A stretch of DNA of 46,517 nucleotides from Pseudomonadota bacterium (GTDB lineage: Bacteria; Pseudomonadota; Gammaproteobacteria; Pseudomonadales; Moraxellaceae), in assembly GCA_021851865.1 (NCBI GenBank), contig JAJZBU010000021.1, forward strand, positions 1-46,517, read 5' to 3'. A model generated the notes under the pieces. That model did no database searches. It was not told the DNA's origin and saw only the letters and a program-made list of their open reading frames with translations. The position numbers and the translations under genes were made by a program. Numbering within the stretch: position 1 is the first letter of the stretch; every line of letters begins with the position of its first letter. Shown in pieces: positions 23,798 to 32,084 of the stretch.

Positions 23798-24571
23798 TCA
23801 TGCCTCTGCCGCCGCGCGCGCCTTGGCGACGAACGCATTGAGTGCGCCGAGCGTCTCATCAAAACGTCCCTGCGCCTCGGCAAAGCGCAAAAAACCAACG
23901 CGTTCGACGAGAATCTCCGCTGGCGTCGGCTGTTGCTGGAAGAGCGCGATCACCTCATCGGCGAAGTCCTGCAGCGGCAGATAACCCGGCCGTGTCGCCT
24001 GTCCTGGCGTCAAATCGGTCTGTACCGCCGGCGGCGCCAGCTCGATCACCTCGACCCTTCCTTGCAGTGCCGCGCGCAGCGAGATCGTGTAAGAGTGAAT
24101 CGCCGCCTTGGTGGCGCTGTAAGTCGGGCTCGTCGTCAACGGCACGAAAGCCAGACCCGAGGTGACATTGACGATGGCTGCGTCAGGCTGGCTGACGAGA
24201 TGATCGATCAAGGCGTCGATCATGCGTATGGGGCCGAGAAGATTGGTCGTGATCGTCGCTTCCGCGACCGACAGATCGCGCGACTGATCGAGCGTCTCGA
24301 AACGCATGATACCGGCGTTGTTGATCAGGATATTGAGCGTCGGATGCGCCGCGATCACCCGCCGCGCAAAATCAGCGACGCCAGCGACGGTATCGACGTC
24401 GAAGGTCCATGCGTGCATATGCGGGCGGCCGGCACACGCCCGTTCGAGCGCATCCTGGCGGCGCCCAGCGATGATGACGGTGTTGCCAAGATCATGGAAA
24501 CGCTGCGCCAGCGCCTGGCCGATACCCGAGCCGCCGCCGGTGATGAGCATGGTTTGTCCCGAAGTTTTCAT
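23798..24571 (-). CDS. Short-chain dehydrogenase/reductase (DltE-like)
   Basis: 257-residue classical SDR with the Rossmann motif TGGGSGIG (11-18), NNAG (84-87) and the catalytic Ser138, Tyr151 and Lys155 (YSATK). It resembles the DltE/YdfG-like uncharacterised oxidoreductases, and the substrate is unknown. The N-terminal segment after the dinucleotide strand has AGRR, which suggests NADPH use. AAGGAG lies 8 bases before the ATG. It is divergent from a LysR-type regulator with a 146-base shared spacer containing a palindrome, the usual arrangement for a regulator and its target. Confidence 0.88.
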   Translation of the reverse strand: MKTSGQTMLITGGGSGIGQALAQRFHDLGNTVIIAGRRQDALERACAGRPHMHAWTFDVDTVAGVADFARRVIAAHPTLNILINNAGIMRFETLDQSRDLSVAEATITTNLLGPIRMIDALIDHLVSQPDAAIVNVTSGLAFVPLTTSPTYSATKAAIHSYTISLRAALQGRVEVIELAPPAVQTDLTPGQATRPGYLPLQDFADEVIALFQQQPTPAEILVERVGFLRFAEAQGRFDETLGALNAFVAKARAAAEA

Positions 24572-24674
24572 AACGCGATCTCCTTGCAGGATGTCGTGGT
24601 GATGACCGACGAGGTGGAGCCCTCGCCAGGGAACCTGACATCGACCATTTTATTGAGCGATACTACACCGATAA

Positions 24675-24687
24675 ATAGGTCACCTAT
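24675..24687. promoter_or_regulatory. Palindrome in the SDR/LysR intergenic region, candidate operator
   Basis: ATAGGT-C-ACCTAT is a perfect 6-1-6 palindrome between the two divergent genes, 31 bases before the LysR start. It is AT-flanked and close to where LysR-type regulators usually bind, although it is shorter than the common T-N11-A format. Assignment to this regulator is inferred. Confidence 0.45.
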
Positions 24688-24717
24688 GGATAGACTGTAC
24701 ATGAATCACGACCAATC

Positions 24718-25620
24718 ATGGACTTGATCGAACAGCTGCGCATCTTCATGCGCGTCAGCGACAGCGGTGGTTTCACCGCCGCCGCCGAGCAGATGGGGCT
24801 GCCGCGGCCGACCGTATCGCTGGCCATCCAACAGCTCGAAACACGACTCGGAACACGCTTACTCAATCGCACCACGCGGCGCGTCAGCATGACCGAAGAC
24901 GGCACGGCGCTGCGCGAGCGGGCCACCGCCCTGATCGCCGATAGTGAGGAACTGGAACGGCTCTTTCTCCCCGCCGTTCAGGCCGTGCAGGGACGTCTGC
25001 GTGTCGACCTGCCAAGTCGCATCACGCGACGCCAAGTGGCGCCCGCATTACCAGGTTTTTTCGCACGGCACCCAGGAATTCAGCTGGAGCTCGGCTGCAG
25101 CGATCGCCACGTCGATCTCGTGCGTGAGGGTATCGACTGTGCCCTGCGCATCGGCACGCTCGAAGCCAGCAGCCTGATCGCGCGGCCCCTCGGGTCGTTC
25201 CGGCTCGCCAACTGTGCGAGCCCTGATTATCTCGCCCAACATGGCTGCCCGCGCGCACCGACGGAACTCTCTCAGCACTGGGTGGTGAACTACATATCCC
25301 CAAGCACCGGCCAGGCCACACCCTGGTCGTGGCTGGAGGACGGCGTGCTCCAGCTTCGGACCTTGGCGTCGCGGGTCTCCGTCAACCACGCCGAGACCTA
25401 CATCGCCTGCAGTTGCGCCGGCCTGGGGCTGATTCAGGTGCCCGCCTTCGACGTACAAGAGCACTTGGCGGCAGGCACCCTGGTGGAAGTGCTCGCTGAC
25501 TGGCCGGCTCCGGCGCTGCCCGTACAGATCGTCTATCCACATCGAAAACATCTGTCGCCGTGCGTGCGGGCTTTTTGTGACTGGCTCACAGAAACCCTGA
25601 AGGATCATCTCGAGCGCTGA
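24718..25620 (+). CDS. LysR-family transcriptional regulator
   Basis: 300-residue LTTR. The N-terminal winged helix (about 1-60) has FTAAAEQMGLPRPTVSLAIQQLETRLGTRLLNRTTRRVSMTEDG, seen here as short family motifs. The effector-binding domain follows and has the VREGIDCALRIG segment typical of the CrgA/PA-type LTTRs that control adjacent oxidoreductases. No ribosome binding site is evident before the ATG, so the mRNA may be leaderless or weakly translated. The divergent SDR gene is the likely target. Confidence 0.92.
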   Translation: MDLIEQLRIFMRVSDSGGFTAAAEQMGLPRPTVSLAIQQLETRLGTRLLNRTTRRVSMTEDGTALRERATALIADSEELERLFLPAVQAVQGRLRVDLPSRITRRQVAPALPGFFARHPGIQLELGCSDRHVDLVREGIDCALRIGTLEASSLIARPLGSFRLANCASPDYLAQHGCPRAPTELSQHWVVNYISPSTGQATPWSWLEDGVLQLRTLASRVSVNHAETYIACSCAGLGLIQVPAFDVQEHLAAGTLVEVLADWPAPALPVQIVYPHRKHLSPCVRAFCDWLTETLKDHLER

Positions 25621-25762
25621 TCAGGACGTGCCCCGGCGTAGTCGCCGCAACCGAAAGGCAGGCAAACACCCTGACGGAGAGGAAGTCAGACTTAAGCAGG
25701 ATCGATACGGATGCGGGAGAGAGGCTCTTGTCGCAGAGGCCAGAGGTGACGGAGGAAAGAGA

Positions 25763-25853
25763 TGGCGGAGAGGGTGGGATTTGAACCCACGGTAGGGGAA
25801 ACCCCTACTTCGGATTTCGAGTCCGACCCGTTCAGCCGCTCCGGCACCTCTCC
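25763..25853 (-). tRNA. tRNA-Ser (CGA)
   Basis: 91-base class II tRNA with a long variable arm (TAGGGG/CCCCTA), acceptor GGAGAGG/CCTCTCC, discriminator G and encoded CCA. The anticodon loop gives CGA for UCG codons. It lies after the purC region, as in pseudomonads. The 142 bases between it and the LysR gene hold no feature that I recognise. Confidence 0.96.
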
Positions 25854-25865
25854 GCAAGGGCGCCA

Positions 25866-25894
25866 AAGATACCCGCTTCGGCCCCCGCTGACAA
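25866..25894 (-). promoter_or_regulatory. Predicted promoter of tRNA-Ser
   Basis: On the minus strand TTGTCA (25889-25894) and TATCTT (25866-25871) are 17 bases apart and are followed by a GC-rich discriminator before the tRNA. The -35 box is 7 bases beyond the stop of the small lipoprotein gene. Confidence 0.6.
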
Positions 25895-25900
25895 GTTTTT

Positions 25901-26125
25901 TCAAAGAGGAATGTCATCCACCGTATCGGCGGCGGTCTGAACTGCTTTGTTCGCCGTATTTCCCGCCACCGGGATAATGGAAACCACCGCGCCCACCAGG
26001 CGCATCGGCACCGTCACCAGCTTGGTCAGCACACAGCCGCTCAGGCTGCTCATCAGCAGACCGAGGACGGCGGTACGCGTCATCCACCGCACCACTTGAC
26101 CTTGTTTTGCACTCATGACTTGCAT
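25901..26125 (-). CDS. Small lipoprotein of unknown function
   Basis: 74-residue protein with a signal peptide and lipobox LSGC (lipid Cys31). The mature part is only 44 residues: a hydrophobic stretch VTVPMRLVGAVVSIIPVAG followed by an Ala/Asp-rich tail. Similar small lipoproteins occur in other proteobacteria but I know no function. GGGAG lies 7 bases before the chosen ATG (MQVMSAK). It is the last gene after purC, 28 bases downstream, so probably cotranscribed with dapA-bamC-purC. Confidence 0.8.
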   Translation of the reverse strand: MQVMSAKQGQVVRWMTRTAVLGLLMSSLSGCVLTKLVTVPMRLVGAVVSIIPVAGNTANKAVQTAADTVDDIPL

Positions 26126-26153
26126 CTCTTTACTCCCTGTTGAAAACCTGACG

Positions 26154-26867
26154 TCAGTCGAACTGGATACCGAGGCGCTGGCCGACTTCTTCATAGGCCT
26201 CGACCACCCCTCCCAATCCTTGGCGAAATCTGTCCTTATCGAGCTTCTTGCGCGTCTGCCGATCCCAGAGGCGACAACCATCGGGTGAGAACTCGTCACC
26301 GAGCAGGATCTCGCCGTGATGCAGGCCGAACTCGAGCTTGAAGTCCACCAAAAGCATATCACCGGCAGCAAAAAATTCCTTGAGCACGTCATTGACGCGC
26401 AAGGAGAGCTCACGCATGCGCGCCAACTGCACCGGCGTCGCCCAACCGAAGGACATGGCGTGCGACTCATTGATCATCGGATCGCCAAGCGCGTCGTTCT
26501 TCAAAAACAATTCATACGTCGGCGGCAGCAGTTCCTGCCCTTCGGCGATGCCGAGACGCTTGCACAAAGAACCGGCGGCGAAGTTGCGCACCACGCACTC
26601 GACCGGGATCATCTCCAGTCGTTTGACCAGCGATTCACGCTCGCTGAGCTGACGCACGAAGTGGCTGGCGATGCCGGCGGCGGCCAGACGCGTCATGATG
26701 AAGGTATTGAAGGTGTTGTTGACCCGCCCCTTCCGTTCGAGCTGTTCGAGCTTCTGGCCATTGAAGGCCGAGGTGTCATCGCGGTACTCCATCACCAGGA
26801 GGTCGGGATCTTCGCTGGCATACACCGACTTCGCCTTGCCCTTGTACAGCAATTGCCCTTTTTGCAT
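26154..26867 (-). CDS. purC: Phosphoribosylaminoimidazole-succinocarboxamide (SAICAR) synthase
   Basis: 237-residue purine enzyme that joins aspartate to CAIR using ATP. The ATG giving [16 protein letters not shown] matches the E. coli N-terminus and length (237). Signature segments [21 protein letters not shown] and [14 protein letters not shown] are intact. GAGAG lies just upstream in the bamC end region; an ATG two codons earlier is also possible. The gene follows bamC by 11 bases in the conserved dapA-bamC-purC order. Confidence 0.97.
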   Translation of the reverse strand: MQKGQLLYKGKAKSVYASEDPDLLVMEYRDDTSAFNGQKLEQLERKGRVNNTFNTFIMTRLAAAGIASHFVRQLSERESLVKRLEMIPVECVVRNFAAGSLCKRLGIAEGQELLPPTYELFLKNDALGDPMINESHAMSFGWATPVQLARMRELSLRVNDVLKEFFAAGDMLLVDFKLEFGLHHGEILLGDEFSPDGCRLWDRQTRKKLDKDRFRQGLGGVVEAYEEVGQRLGIQFD

Positions 26868-26878
26868 GGTCATCTCTC

Positions 26879-27487
26879 TCAGGGGGTCGTCGCCGGCCAA
26901 AGCTTCTGCAGCCGCTGCAACAAGAGGCGGCTGGCGGCAGCATCGGCCGGCGTTTCATCGTCATTCTGCAACGCGATCTGCCAGTTGTCGACGCTGCGCG
27001 ACAGGCGTACCTGCACGCTGCTCGTCTGATGCGGCAGGGTCACGTAGATCAGCGCCAGCGAACGGTTTCTGTCCTTGACCGGAGTCTGCGCGCGCGCGAG
27101 CACCTGGTTGAGCTGATCCCAGGTCAGATCGAAGCCACTACCGCCGACATAAAGAACAGGAAAGCCGTTGCCATCACGCCCGAGGCTGAGCTGCCAGTGG
27201 ATGACAGCACCCGCCTGCTGGGTCATGTCCCTGGCATCTTTCTGAGAAAGATGCAAAGGTTGCGGCGGCGGCAACTCATCCTCGCCATAATGCACTTTTT
27301 TTTGCGCCTTTGGCGACAATTCCGGTACCGGAAACAACTCCTGCGCCGGGCGCATGCTCAGCCCCGGTGGCGCCACCGGCGGTTTGATCGAGCTCGCCTG
27401 CATGAAGACCGGCTTCCTTTGCAGCAGATGACAGGCGCTGAGCACCATCGACAACAACAAGAGTCCAACAAGGCGCTTCACCTTCAC
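26879..27487 (-). CDS. bamC: Outer-membrane assembly lipoprotein BamC, short form
   Basis: 202-residue lipoprotein of the BAM complex, which inserts beta-barrel proteins into the outer membrane. The signal peptide ends at LSAC (lipid Cys19). The assignment rests on the dapA-bamC-purC order and the lipobox; sequence likeness to E. coli BamC is weak by eye. E. coli BamC is 344 residues with two helix-grip domains, so this one probably keeps only one. The start is a GTG overlapping the dapA stop (GTGA). Confidence 0.75.
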   Translation of the reverse strand: MKVKRLVGLLLLSMVLSACHLLQRKPVFMQASSIKPPVAPPGLSMRPAQELFPVPELSPKAQKKVHYGEDELPPPQPLHLSQKDARDMTQQAGAVIHWQLSLGRDGNGFPVLYVGGSGFDLTWDQLNQVLARAQTPVKDRNRSLALIYVTLPHQTSSVQVRLSRSVDNWQIALQNDDETPADAAASRLLLQRLQKLWPATTP

Positions 27488-28359
27488 AGTAGGCCCGCCT
27501 GCTGCAGTGCGGCGCGCACCACGCCTTGCGCGGCGTCGGTCAACCAGGTCAGCGGCAGACGTATGCCGGTATCGATGCGCCCCATGGCATGCAGAGCCCA
27601 CTTCACCGGAATCGGGCTCGACTCGACGAAAAGATCACGATGCAGAGCGCGCAAGGGCGCGTCGAGGCGCAGAACCCCCGCTTCATCACCGGCCAGAGCC
27701 GCCTGACATAGCTGCGCCATGGCGGCTGGCGCGACGTTGGCGGTCACCGAGATATTGCCGCGGGCACCGCGCAACATGAGCTCACCGGCGCTGGCATCGT
27801 CACCAGAATAGACCGCGATGCGGCCCTTGAGCGCGTGCATGAGCGCGACACCACGCGCGACCTGACCGGTGGCGTCCTTGATGCCGATGATGCCCGGCAC
27901 CTCGGCGAGGCGCAGCACCGTCTCATTGCCTAGGTCGACACCGGTACGCCCCGGCACGTTGTAGAGGATCTGGGCGACGTCGACCTGTTCGGCGATGGCG
28001 CGATGATGACGATAGAGTCCTTCCTGTGTCGGCCGGTTGTAATAAGGCGTCACCAGCAGGCAGGCATCGACACCGAGCTTGGCCGCAGCGGCAGTGAGTT
28101 CGATCGCCTCGCGCGTCGAATTGGCGCCGGTACCGGCGATCACCTTGATTCGACCGGCGGCCACCTGCATCACCCGTGCGATGACCTGCAGATGCTCATC
28201 CACATCCAGGGTCGCCGATTCTCCCGTGGTCCCCACCGCGACGATGCCGTGCGTGCCTTCCTGGACATGCCACTCGACCAGGGCGGCGAGCGCCGCATCG
28301 TCGACGGCACCATCAGGATGCATGGGTGTTACCATGGCCACCAGACTACCCGCTATCAT
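27484..28359 (-). CDS. dapA: 4-hydroxy-tetrahydrodipicolinate synthase
   Basis: 291-residue enzyme that condenses pyruvate with aspartate semialdehyde, the first step of the lysine/diaminopimelate branch. The Schiff-base Lys161 lies in GIKDATG, Tyr133 in ILYNVPGRTG, and the substrate-gating GTTGE at 43-47; YYNRP is present too. The ATG giving MIAGSLVAMVTPM has GGAG 8 bases upstream and matches the E. coli length (292). It is the first gene of dapA-bamC-purC and is divergent from copA, with a predicted promoter at 28389-28417. Confidence 0.97.
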   Translation of the reverse strand: MIAGSLVAMVTPMHPDGAVDDAALAALVEWHVQEGTHGIVAVGTTGESATLDVDEHLQVIARVMQVAAGRIKVIAGTGANSTREAIELTAAAAKLGVDACLLVTPYYNRPTQEGLYRHHRAIAEQVDVAQILYNVPGRTGVDLGNETVLRLAEVPGIIGIKDATGQVARGVALMHALKGRIAVYSGDDASAGELMLRGARGNISVTANVAPAAMAQLCQAALAGDEAGVLRLDAPLRALHRDLFVESSPIPVKWALHAMGRIDTGIRLPLTWLTDAAQGVVRAALQQAGLL

Positions 28360-28388
28360 CAGAAGCTCTCCACCCATCAAAGTCGACA

Positions 28389-28417
28389 TCTTAACGTTGG
28401 CCCGCCTTCAGGTGCAA
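28389..28417 (-). promoter_or_regulatory. Predicted promoter of dapA-bamC-purC
   Basis: On the minus strand TTGCAC (28412-28417) and TTAAGA (28389-28394) are 17 bases apart, 30 bases ahead of the dapA ATG. The -10 match is moderate. No CueR-like dyad for the divergent copA is recognised in this spacer. Confidence 0.4.
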
Positions 28418-28477
28418 ATGCTATAGCCACCGGCACGAAAGGGTTACACTGTGGAAGATGAGCGAGAGGAGTGAGTC

Positions 28478-30703
28478 ATGCCCGCATCCACCCAACTTGC
28501 CTTGGCCGGTCTGCATTGTGCCAGTTGCGTCCAGCGCGTCAAAACCGCCCTTGAGGCGGTGCCCGGCGTGCGCTCGGCGACGGTCAATCTTGCCGACCGC
28601 AGCGCCGAGGTGCGCGGTGACGCCAACGCGGAAAAGCTGTTGCAAGCGGTACGAGCGACAGGCTTTCAGGCGTGGATCGTCGACGATGCGCGCGACGCTC
28701 TGCTCCTGCAGGAACGCGCCAACCAGAGCGAGTACCGCGGCAAGCTCTGGCGTACAGTGCTCGGCCTGAGCTATGGCTCCTGGCTGATGCTGCACATGCA
28801 TCATCTGGCCAAGCTCTCCGCCCTCATCCCGAAGGCGCGCCATGAACTGCTGACGCTGACCTTGCTCACCGCCATCGTCATGCTCGCCAGCGGCTGGCAC
28901 TTCTTTGTCGGCGCCTGGGCTGCGCTACGCCAGCGTAGCGCCAGCATGGACACCCTGATCAGCCTCGGCACCCTCGCCGCCTGGGGATACTCAGCGGTGG
29001 TCGTCATCTGGCCGCGCAGCCTGCCGGCGGAGGCCCGCCACGTCTATTTTGAGGCGGCGGTGATGATCATCGCCCTGGTCAACCTCGGCAGCCTGCTCGA
29101 GAGCAGCGCAAGACGCAAGGCGCAAGGCGCCATCCGCGAGCTGGTCGCGCTACAGCCGGAGACCGCTGTCATGCGCGATGGCGATGGCGAGAAGAATGTC
29201 AGCATCGCACAGCTGCGTCCCGGCGACCGCCTGATTTTGCGCGCCGGCGAACGCATCCCGGTCGACGCCGAGATCGCCACAGGCGAGGTGCGGGTCGATG
29301 AGTCCATGCTCACCGGTGAATATCAACCGGTCATCAAGCAAGTCGCCGACAAGCTGCACGCCGGCAGCCTGACGCTGAGCGGCAGCGCCGAGATCCTCGT
29401 CACCCACATCGGCGCCGAGACCACCTTGGCCGAAATCATCCGACGCGTCCGTGAAGCGCAGAACGCGCGGCCACCGATCGCCAATCGCGTCGATCGCGTC
29501 GCCGCTGTCTTCGTGCCGACGGTCATCTTCATCGCCACGCTCACCCTCATCTTCTGGCTGCTCCTGGGCCCGTCGCCACGCGTCGCGCACGCCCTCATCG
29601 CCATGGTCTCGGTCCTCATCATCGCCTGTCCTTGCGCTCTCGGTCTCGCCGTACCGATGTCGATCATGATGGCCTCCGGCCTCGCCGCACGCCATGGCAT
29701 CCTGATCCGCGATGGCGCCGCCCTGCAGATGGCGAGCCGCATGACCTGCATCATCTTCGACAAGACGGGAACGCTGACGCAAGGCCGTGGCTCACTGACC
29801 CACATCGAGTCCATCACCGCAGACTATGACGACGAGACCCTGCTGCGCTGGGCAGCAGCGACCGAGTTCGCCTCGGAACACGTCTTCGCCCGCGCCATCC
29901 TCGCCCACTTCGCGAGCACCGACCTGCTGCGTCCGAGCACCGAGAATTTCCAGTCCATCGCCGGCGGCGGCATCCGCGCGCGCGTCGAAGGTCATGACAT
30001 CCTGCTCGGCAATGCCACCTTGCTGAGCGCCCAGGGCGTCACCCTGCCCGACCTAGGTGAGCGTCTGCATGCCTGGGCGCGCGAGGGCATCAGCCCCATC
30101 CTGATGAGTGTCGATGCCCGTCTGGTGGGTCTATTCGGCATCAGCGACACCGTGCGCCCAGAGGCGCGTACCGCGCTCGGTCGACTGCGTCAGATCGGCC
30201 TGCGCACCTGCCTGCTGAGTGGTGACAGTCACGAGAACACCGCCGCGTTGGCGCAGACTCTCGGCATTGAGACGTTCTGGGGCGGCCAGTCCCCAGCCGA
30301 TAAACTCGCCATCTTGCATCAAGAACAGGTGCGCGGAGAGATCGTCGGCATGGTCGGTGATGGCATCAACGACGCTCCTGCCCTGGCCGCTGCCGACGTC
30401 GGTTTTGCTATCGGACAAGGCACCGACGTCGCCATGGCGGCGAGCGGCATCACCCTCACCGGCAGCGACCTGAAGAAAATCTTCATCGCCATCCGCCTGT
30501 CGCGCGCCACCTTGCGCAACATCCACCAGAACCTGTGGGCGGCCTTCATCTACAACCTGATCGCCATCCCTATCGCCGCCGGTGCGCTCTACCCCTGGAC
30601 GCACTGGCAGCTCAACCCCATGATCGGCGCCGCCGCCATGGCCGCTTCTTCCCTGACCGTGGTTCTCAATGCCAGCCGCTTACGCTGGCTCAAGCTCGAC
30701 TGA
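28478..30703 (+). CDS. copA: Copper-translocating P1B-type ATPase
   Basis: 741-residue inner-membrane pump that exports Cu(I). One N-terminal metal-binding domain has GLHCASC (Cys14, Cys17). The transmembrane CPC at 384-386 marks the copper class. The phosphorylation motif DKTGT has Asp428, and GDGINDAPAL lies near 627. Two nucleotide/actuator motifs deviate: the conserved SEHP is SEHVF (466-470, His468 kept, Pro to Val) and TGES is TGEY. GAGGAG lies 6 bases before the ATG. It ends exactly where convergent ccmE ends. A role in cytoplasmic copper export or in copper supply to a cuproenzyme such as cytochrome oxidase is possible. Confidence 0.93.
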   Translation: MPASTQLALAGLHCASCVQRVKTALEAVPGVRSATVNLADRSAEVRGDANAEKLLQAVRATGFQAWIVDDARDALLLQERANQSEYRGKLWRTVLGLSYGSWLMLHMHHLAKLSALIPKARHELLTLTLLTAIVMLASGWHFFVGAWAALRQRSASMDTLISLGTLAAWGYSAVVVIWPRSLPAEARHVYFEAAVMIIALVNLGSLLESSARRKAQGAIRELVALQPETAVMRDGDGEKNVSIAQLRPGDRLILRAGERIPVDAEIATGEVRVDESMLTGEYQPVIKQVADKLHAGSLTLSGSAEILVTHIGAETTLAEIIRRVREAQNARPPIANRVDRVAAVFVPTVIFIATLTLIFWLLLGPSPRVAHALIAMVSVLIIACPCALGLAVPMSIMMASGLAARHGILIRDGAALQMASRMTCIIFDKTGTLTQGRGSLTHIESITADYDDETLLRWAAATEFASEHVFARAILAHFASTDLLRPSTENFQSIAGGGIRARVEGHDILLGNATLLSAQGVTLPDLGERLHAWAREGISPILMSVDARLVGLFGISDTVRPEARTALGRLRQIGLRTCLLSGDSHENTAALAQTLGIETFWGGQSPADKLAILHQEQVRGEIVGMVGDGINDAPALAAADVGFAIGQGTDVAMAASGITLTGSDLKKIFIAIRLSRATLRNIHQNLWAAFIYNLIAIPIAAGALYPWTHWQLNPMIGAAAMAASSLTVVLNASRLRWLKLD

Positions 30704-31132
30704 TCAGCCGCGCGTCGCCGTCGCGCTCATGCCGCGCAGTTCCGGCGGTTGATACTTCTCGTCATGCTTGGCCAGCACCTGATCGGCCTCGACCTCGCCA
30801 TGCTCGAAGCGACCGCTGGCGATGATCCCCTGCCCCTCACGAAAAAGATCCGGCAGAATGCCGGTGTAAACCACCGGCACTTGGTGCTGAAAATCGGTGA
30901 TCATGAAGCGCACCTTCAGCGAGCTGGCGCTATGCTGCACCGAGCCTTTGACCACCATGCCCCCGGCGCGCAGGCGTACGCCCGATGGCGCATCACCCGC
31001 CGCCAACTGACTCGGCGTGTAGAACAGGTTGATGTTCTGGCGTAGCGCATAGGTGGTCAGACCGACGGCCAAGCCGACGGCGAGGACGATGGCGACCAGG
31101 ATGACGAGACGCTTGCGACGTTGCGGTTTCAT
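30704..31132 (-). CDS. ccmE: Cytochrome c maturation heme chaperone CcmE
   Basis: 142-residue periplasmic heme chaperone anchored by one helix (about 8-29). It binds heme covalently through His123 in LAKHDEKY, with Tyr127 nearby, the HxxxY motif of the classical family. It receives heme from CcmC and hands it to CcmF. AAGGAG lies 5 bases before the ATG, which overlaps the ccmD stop (ATGA). It is the last ccm gene here; ccmF, ccmG and ccmH do not follow. Confidence 0.97.
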   Translation of the reverse strand: MKPQRRKRLVILVAIVLAVGLAVGLTTYALRQNINLFYTPSQLAAGDAPSGVRLRAGGMVVKGSVQHSASSLKVRFMITDFQHQVPVVYTGILPDLFREGQGIIASGRFEHGEVEADQVLAKHDEKYQPPELRGMSATATRG

Positions 31133-31311
31133 GAAATCTCCTTCTGCGAACGACGGGAACGCTGCGCTTGTTCCTGCAACCAGCGCCGATGCTGTCGTAA
31201 AGGGGTGAGCACATTCCAGAGCACGATGACGGCGAACACGCCGTACGATGTCCAGACATACACGCCATGGTGTCCCATGGACCAAAAATCCTGCCAGCTT
31301 TTAAATGCCAC
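31129..31311 (-). CDS. ccmD: Heme exporter accessory protein CcmD
   Basis: 60-residue single-helix membrane protein needed to release CcmE from the CcmABC complex. It contains the family signature MGHHGVYVW (12-20), then the helix [10 protein letters not shown] and an Arg/Gln-rich cytoplasmic tail. I chose the GTG at 31309-31311, which overlaps ccmC by 11 bases and gives the usual 10-residue lead; the ATG at Met12 would also be possible but cuts the conserved N-terminus. Confidence 0.88.
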   Translation of the reverse strand: MAFKSWQDFWSMGHHGVYVWTSYGVFAVIVLWNVLTPLRQHRRWLQEQAQRSRRSQKEIS

Positions 31312-32074
31312 GTGCCTGCACCTCCGCCTGAACGATCTCGCGCACCCATGCCGTACGCGCCTCATGCACCAGGATGCGTTGCCGGGTCCGCAGGATCAAC
31401 AACACCGCAAACAAGGCATAAAAGCCGAGCAAGCTGAGCAAAAGCGGCAGATACATCGCCGGCGGCATCTGTGGGCGCGCGCCGAAACTGAAGGTCGACG
31501 CCTGATGCAGGGTGTTCCACCACTGCACCGAGTAGTGGATGATCGGCAGATTGACGACGCCGACGACGCTGAGCAGGGCGGCGGCGCGGCCGGCGTCGCT
31601 GCCTTCGGCGTAAGCCTGTTGCAGAGCGATCACGCCCCAGTAGAGAAAAAGCAGGATCAGCATCGACGTCAGTCGCGCATCCCAGACCCAATAGGTGCCC
31701 CAGGTCGGTTTACCCCACAAGGAGCCAGTGACCAGGCTGAGCAAGGTGAACCAGGCACCGATAGGCGCGAGAGCCTCCGCCACCCATTCGGCGGTCTTGA
31801 CCCGCCAGACCAGGACGATGAGGCCGGCGATCGCCAGGATGAGATAGCCGCCCATGGCCAGAGCCGCCGCCGGCACATGGATAAAGATGATGCGATAGCT
31901 ATCGCCCTGCTGGTAATCCGGCGGCGCAAAAGCGAGCCCCCAGACCAGCCCACCCGTGAGCGCCAGCGCCGCCAGGATCACCAACCAGGGCAAACACAGG
32001 CCGCTGATACGGTAGAAATGCTTGGGACTGACCGTTTTCAGAAACCCTTGCCAGAGTCTTTGCCACAGCACCAT
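31301..32074 (-). CDS. ccmC: Heme exporter/heme handling protein CcmC
   Basis: 257-residue inner-membrane protein with six predicted helices that presents heme to CcmE. The tryptophan-rich WWD motif is WGTYWVWDARLTS, flanked by the two heme-ligating His regions HVPAAA and HYSVQWWNTLHQ. The ATG at 32074 has GAGG 5 bases upstream. It follows ccmB by 10 bases and overlaps ccmD. Confidence 0.97.
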   Translation of the reverse strand: MVLWQRLWQGFLKTVSPKHFYRISGLCLPWLVILAALALTGGLVWGLAFAPPDYQQGDSYRIIFIHVPAAALAMGGYLILAIAGLIVLVWRVKTAEWVAEALAPIGAWFTLLSLVTGSLWGKPTWGTYWVWDARLTSMLILLFLYWGVIALQQAYAEGSDAGRAAALLSVVGVVNLPIIHYSVQWWNTLHQASTFSFGARPQMPPAMYLPLLLSLLGFYALFAVLLILRTRQRILVHEARTAWVREIVQAEVQARGI

Positions 32075-32084
32075 AAACACCTCG

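Noticed and set aside
25901-26470. 189-codon version of the small lipoprotein
   Set aside because: The first 115 codons run antisense-frame through purC; the lipoprotein signal and ribosome binding site place the start at 26125.
28390-28477. CueR-type operator in front of copA
   Set aside because: I looked for the dyad and 19-base spacer of MerR-family copper promoters. A TTGGCC...TATAGC pair with 19 bases exists, but there is no clear dyad between the boxes.
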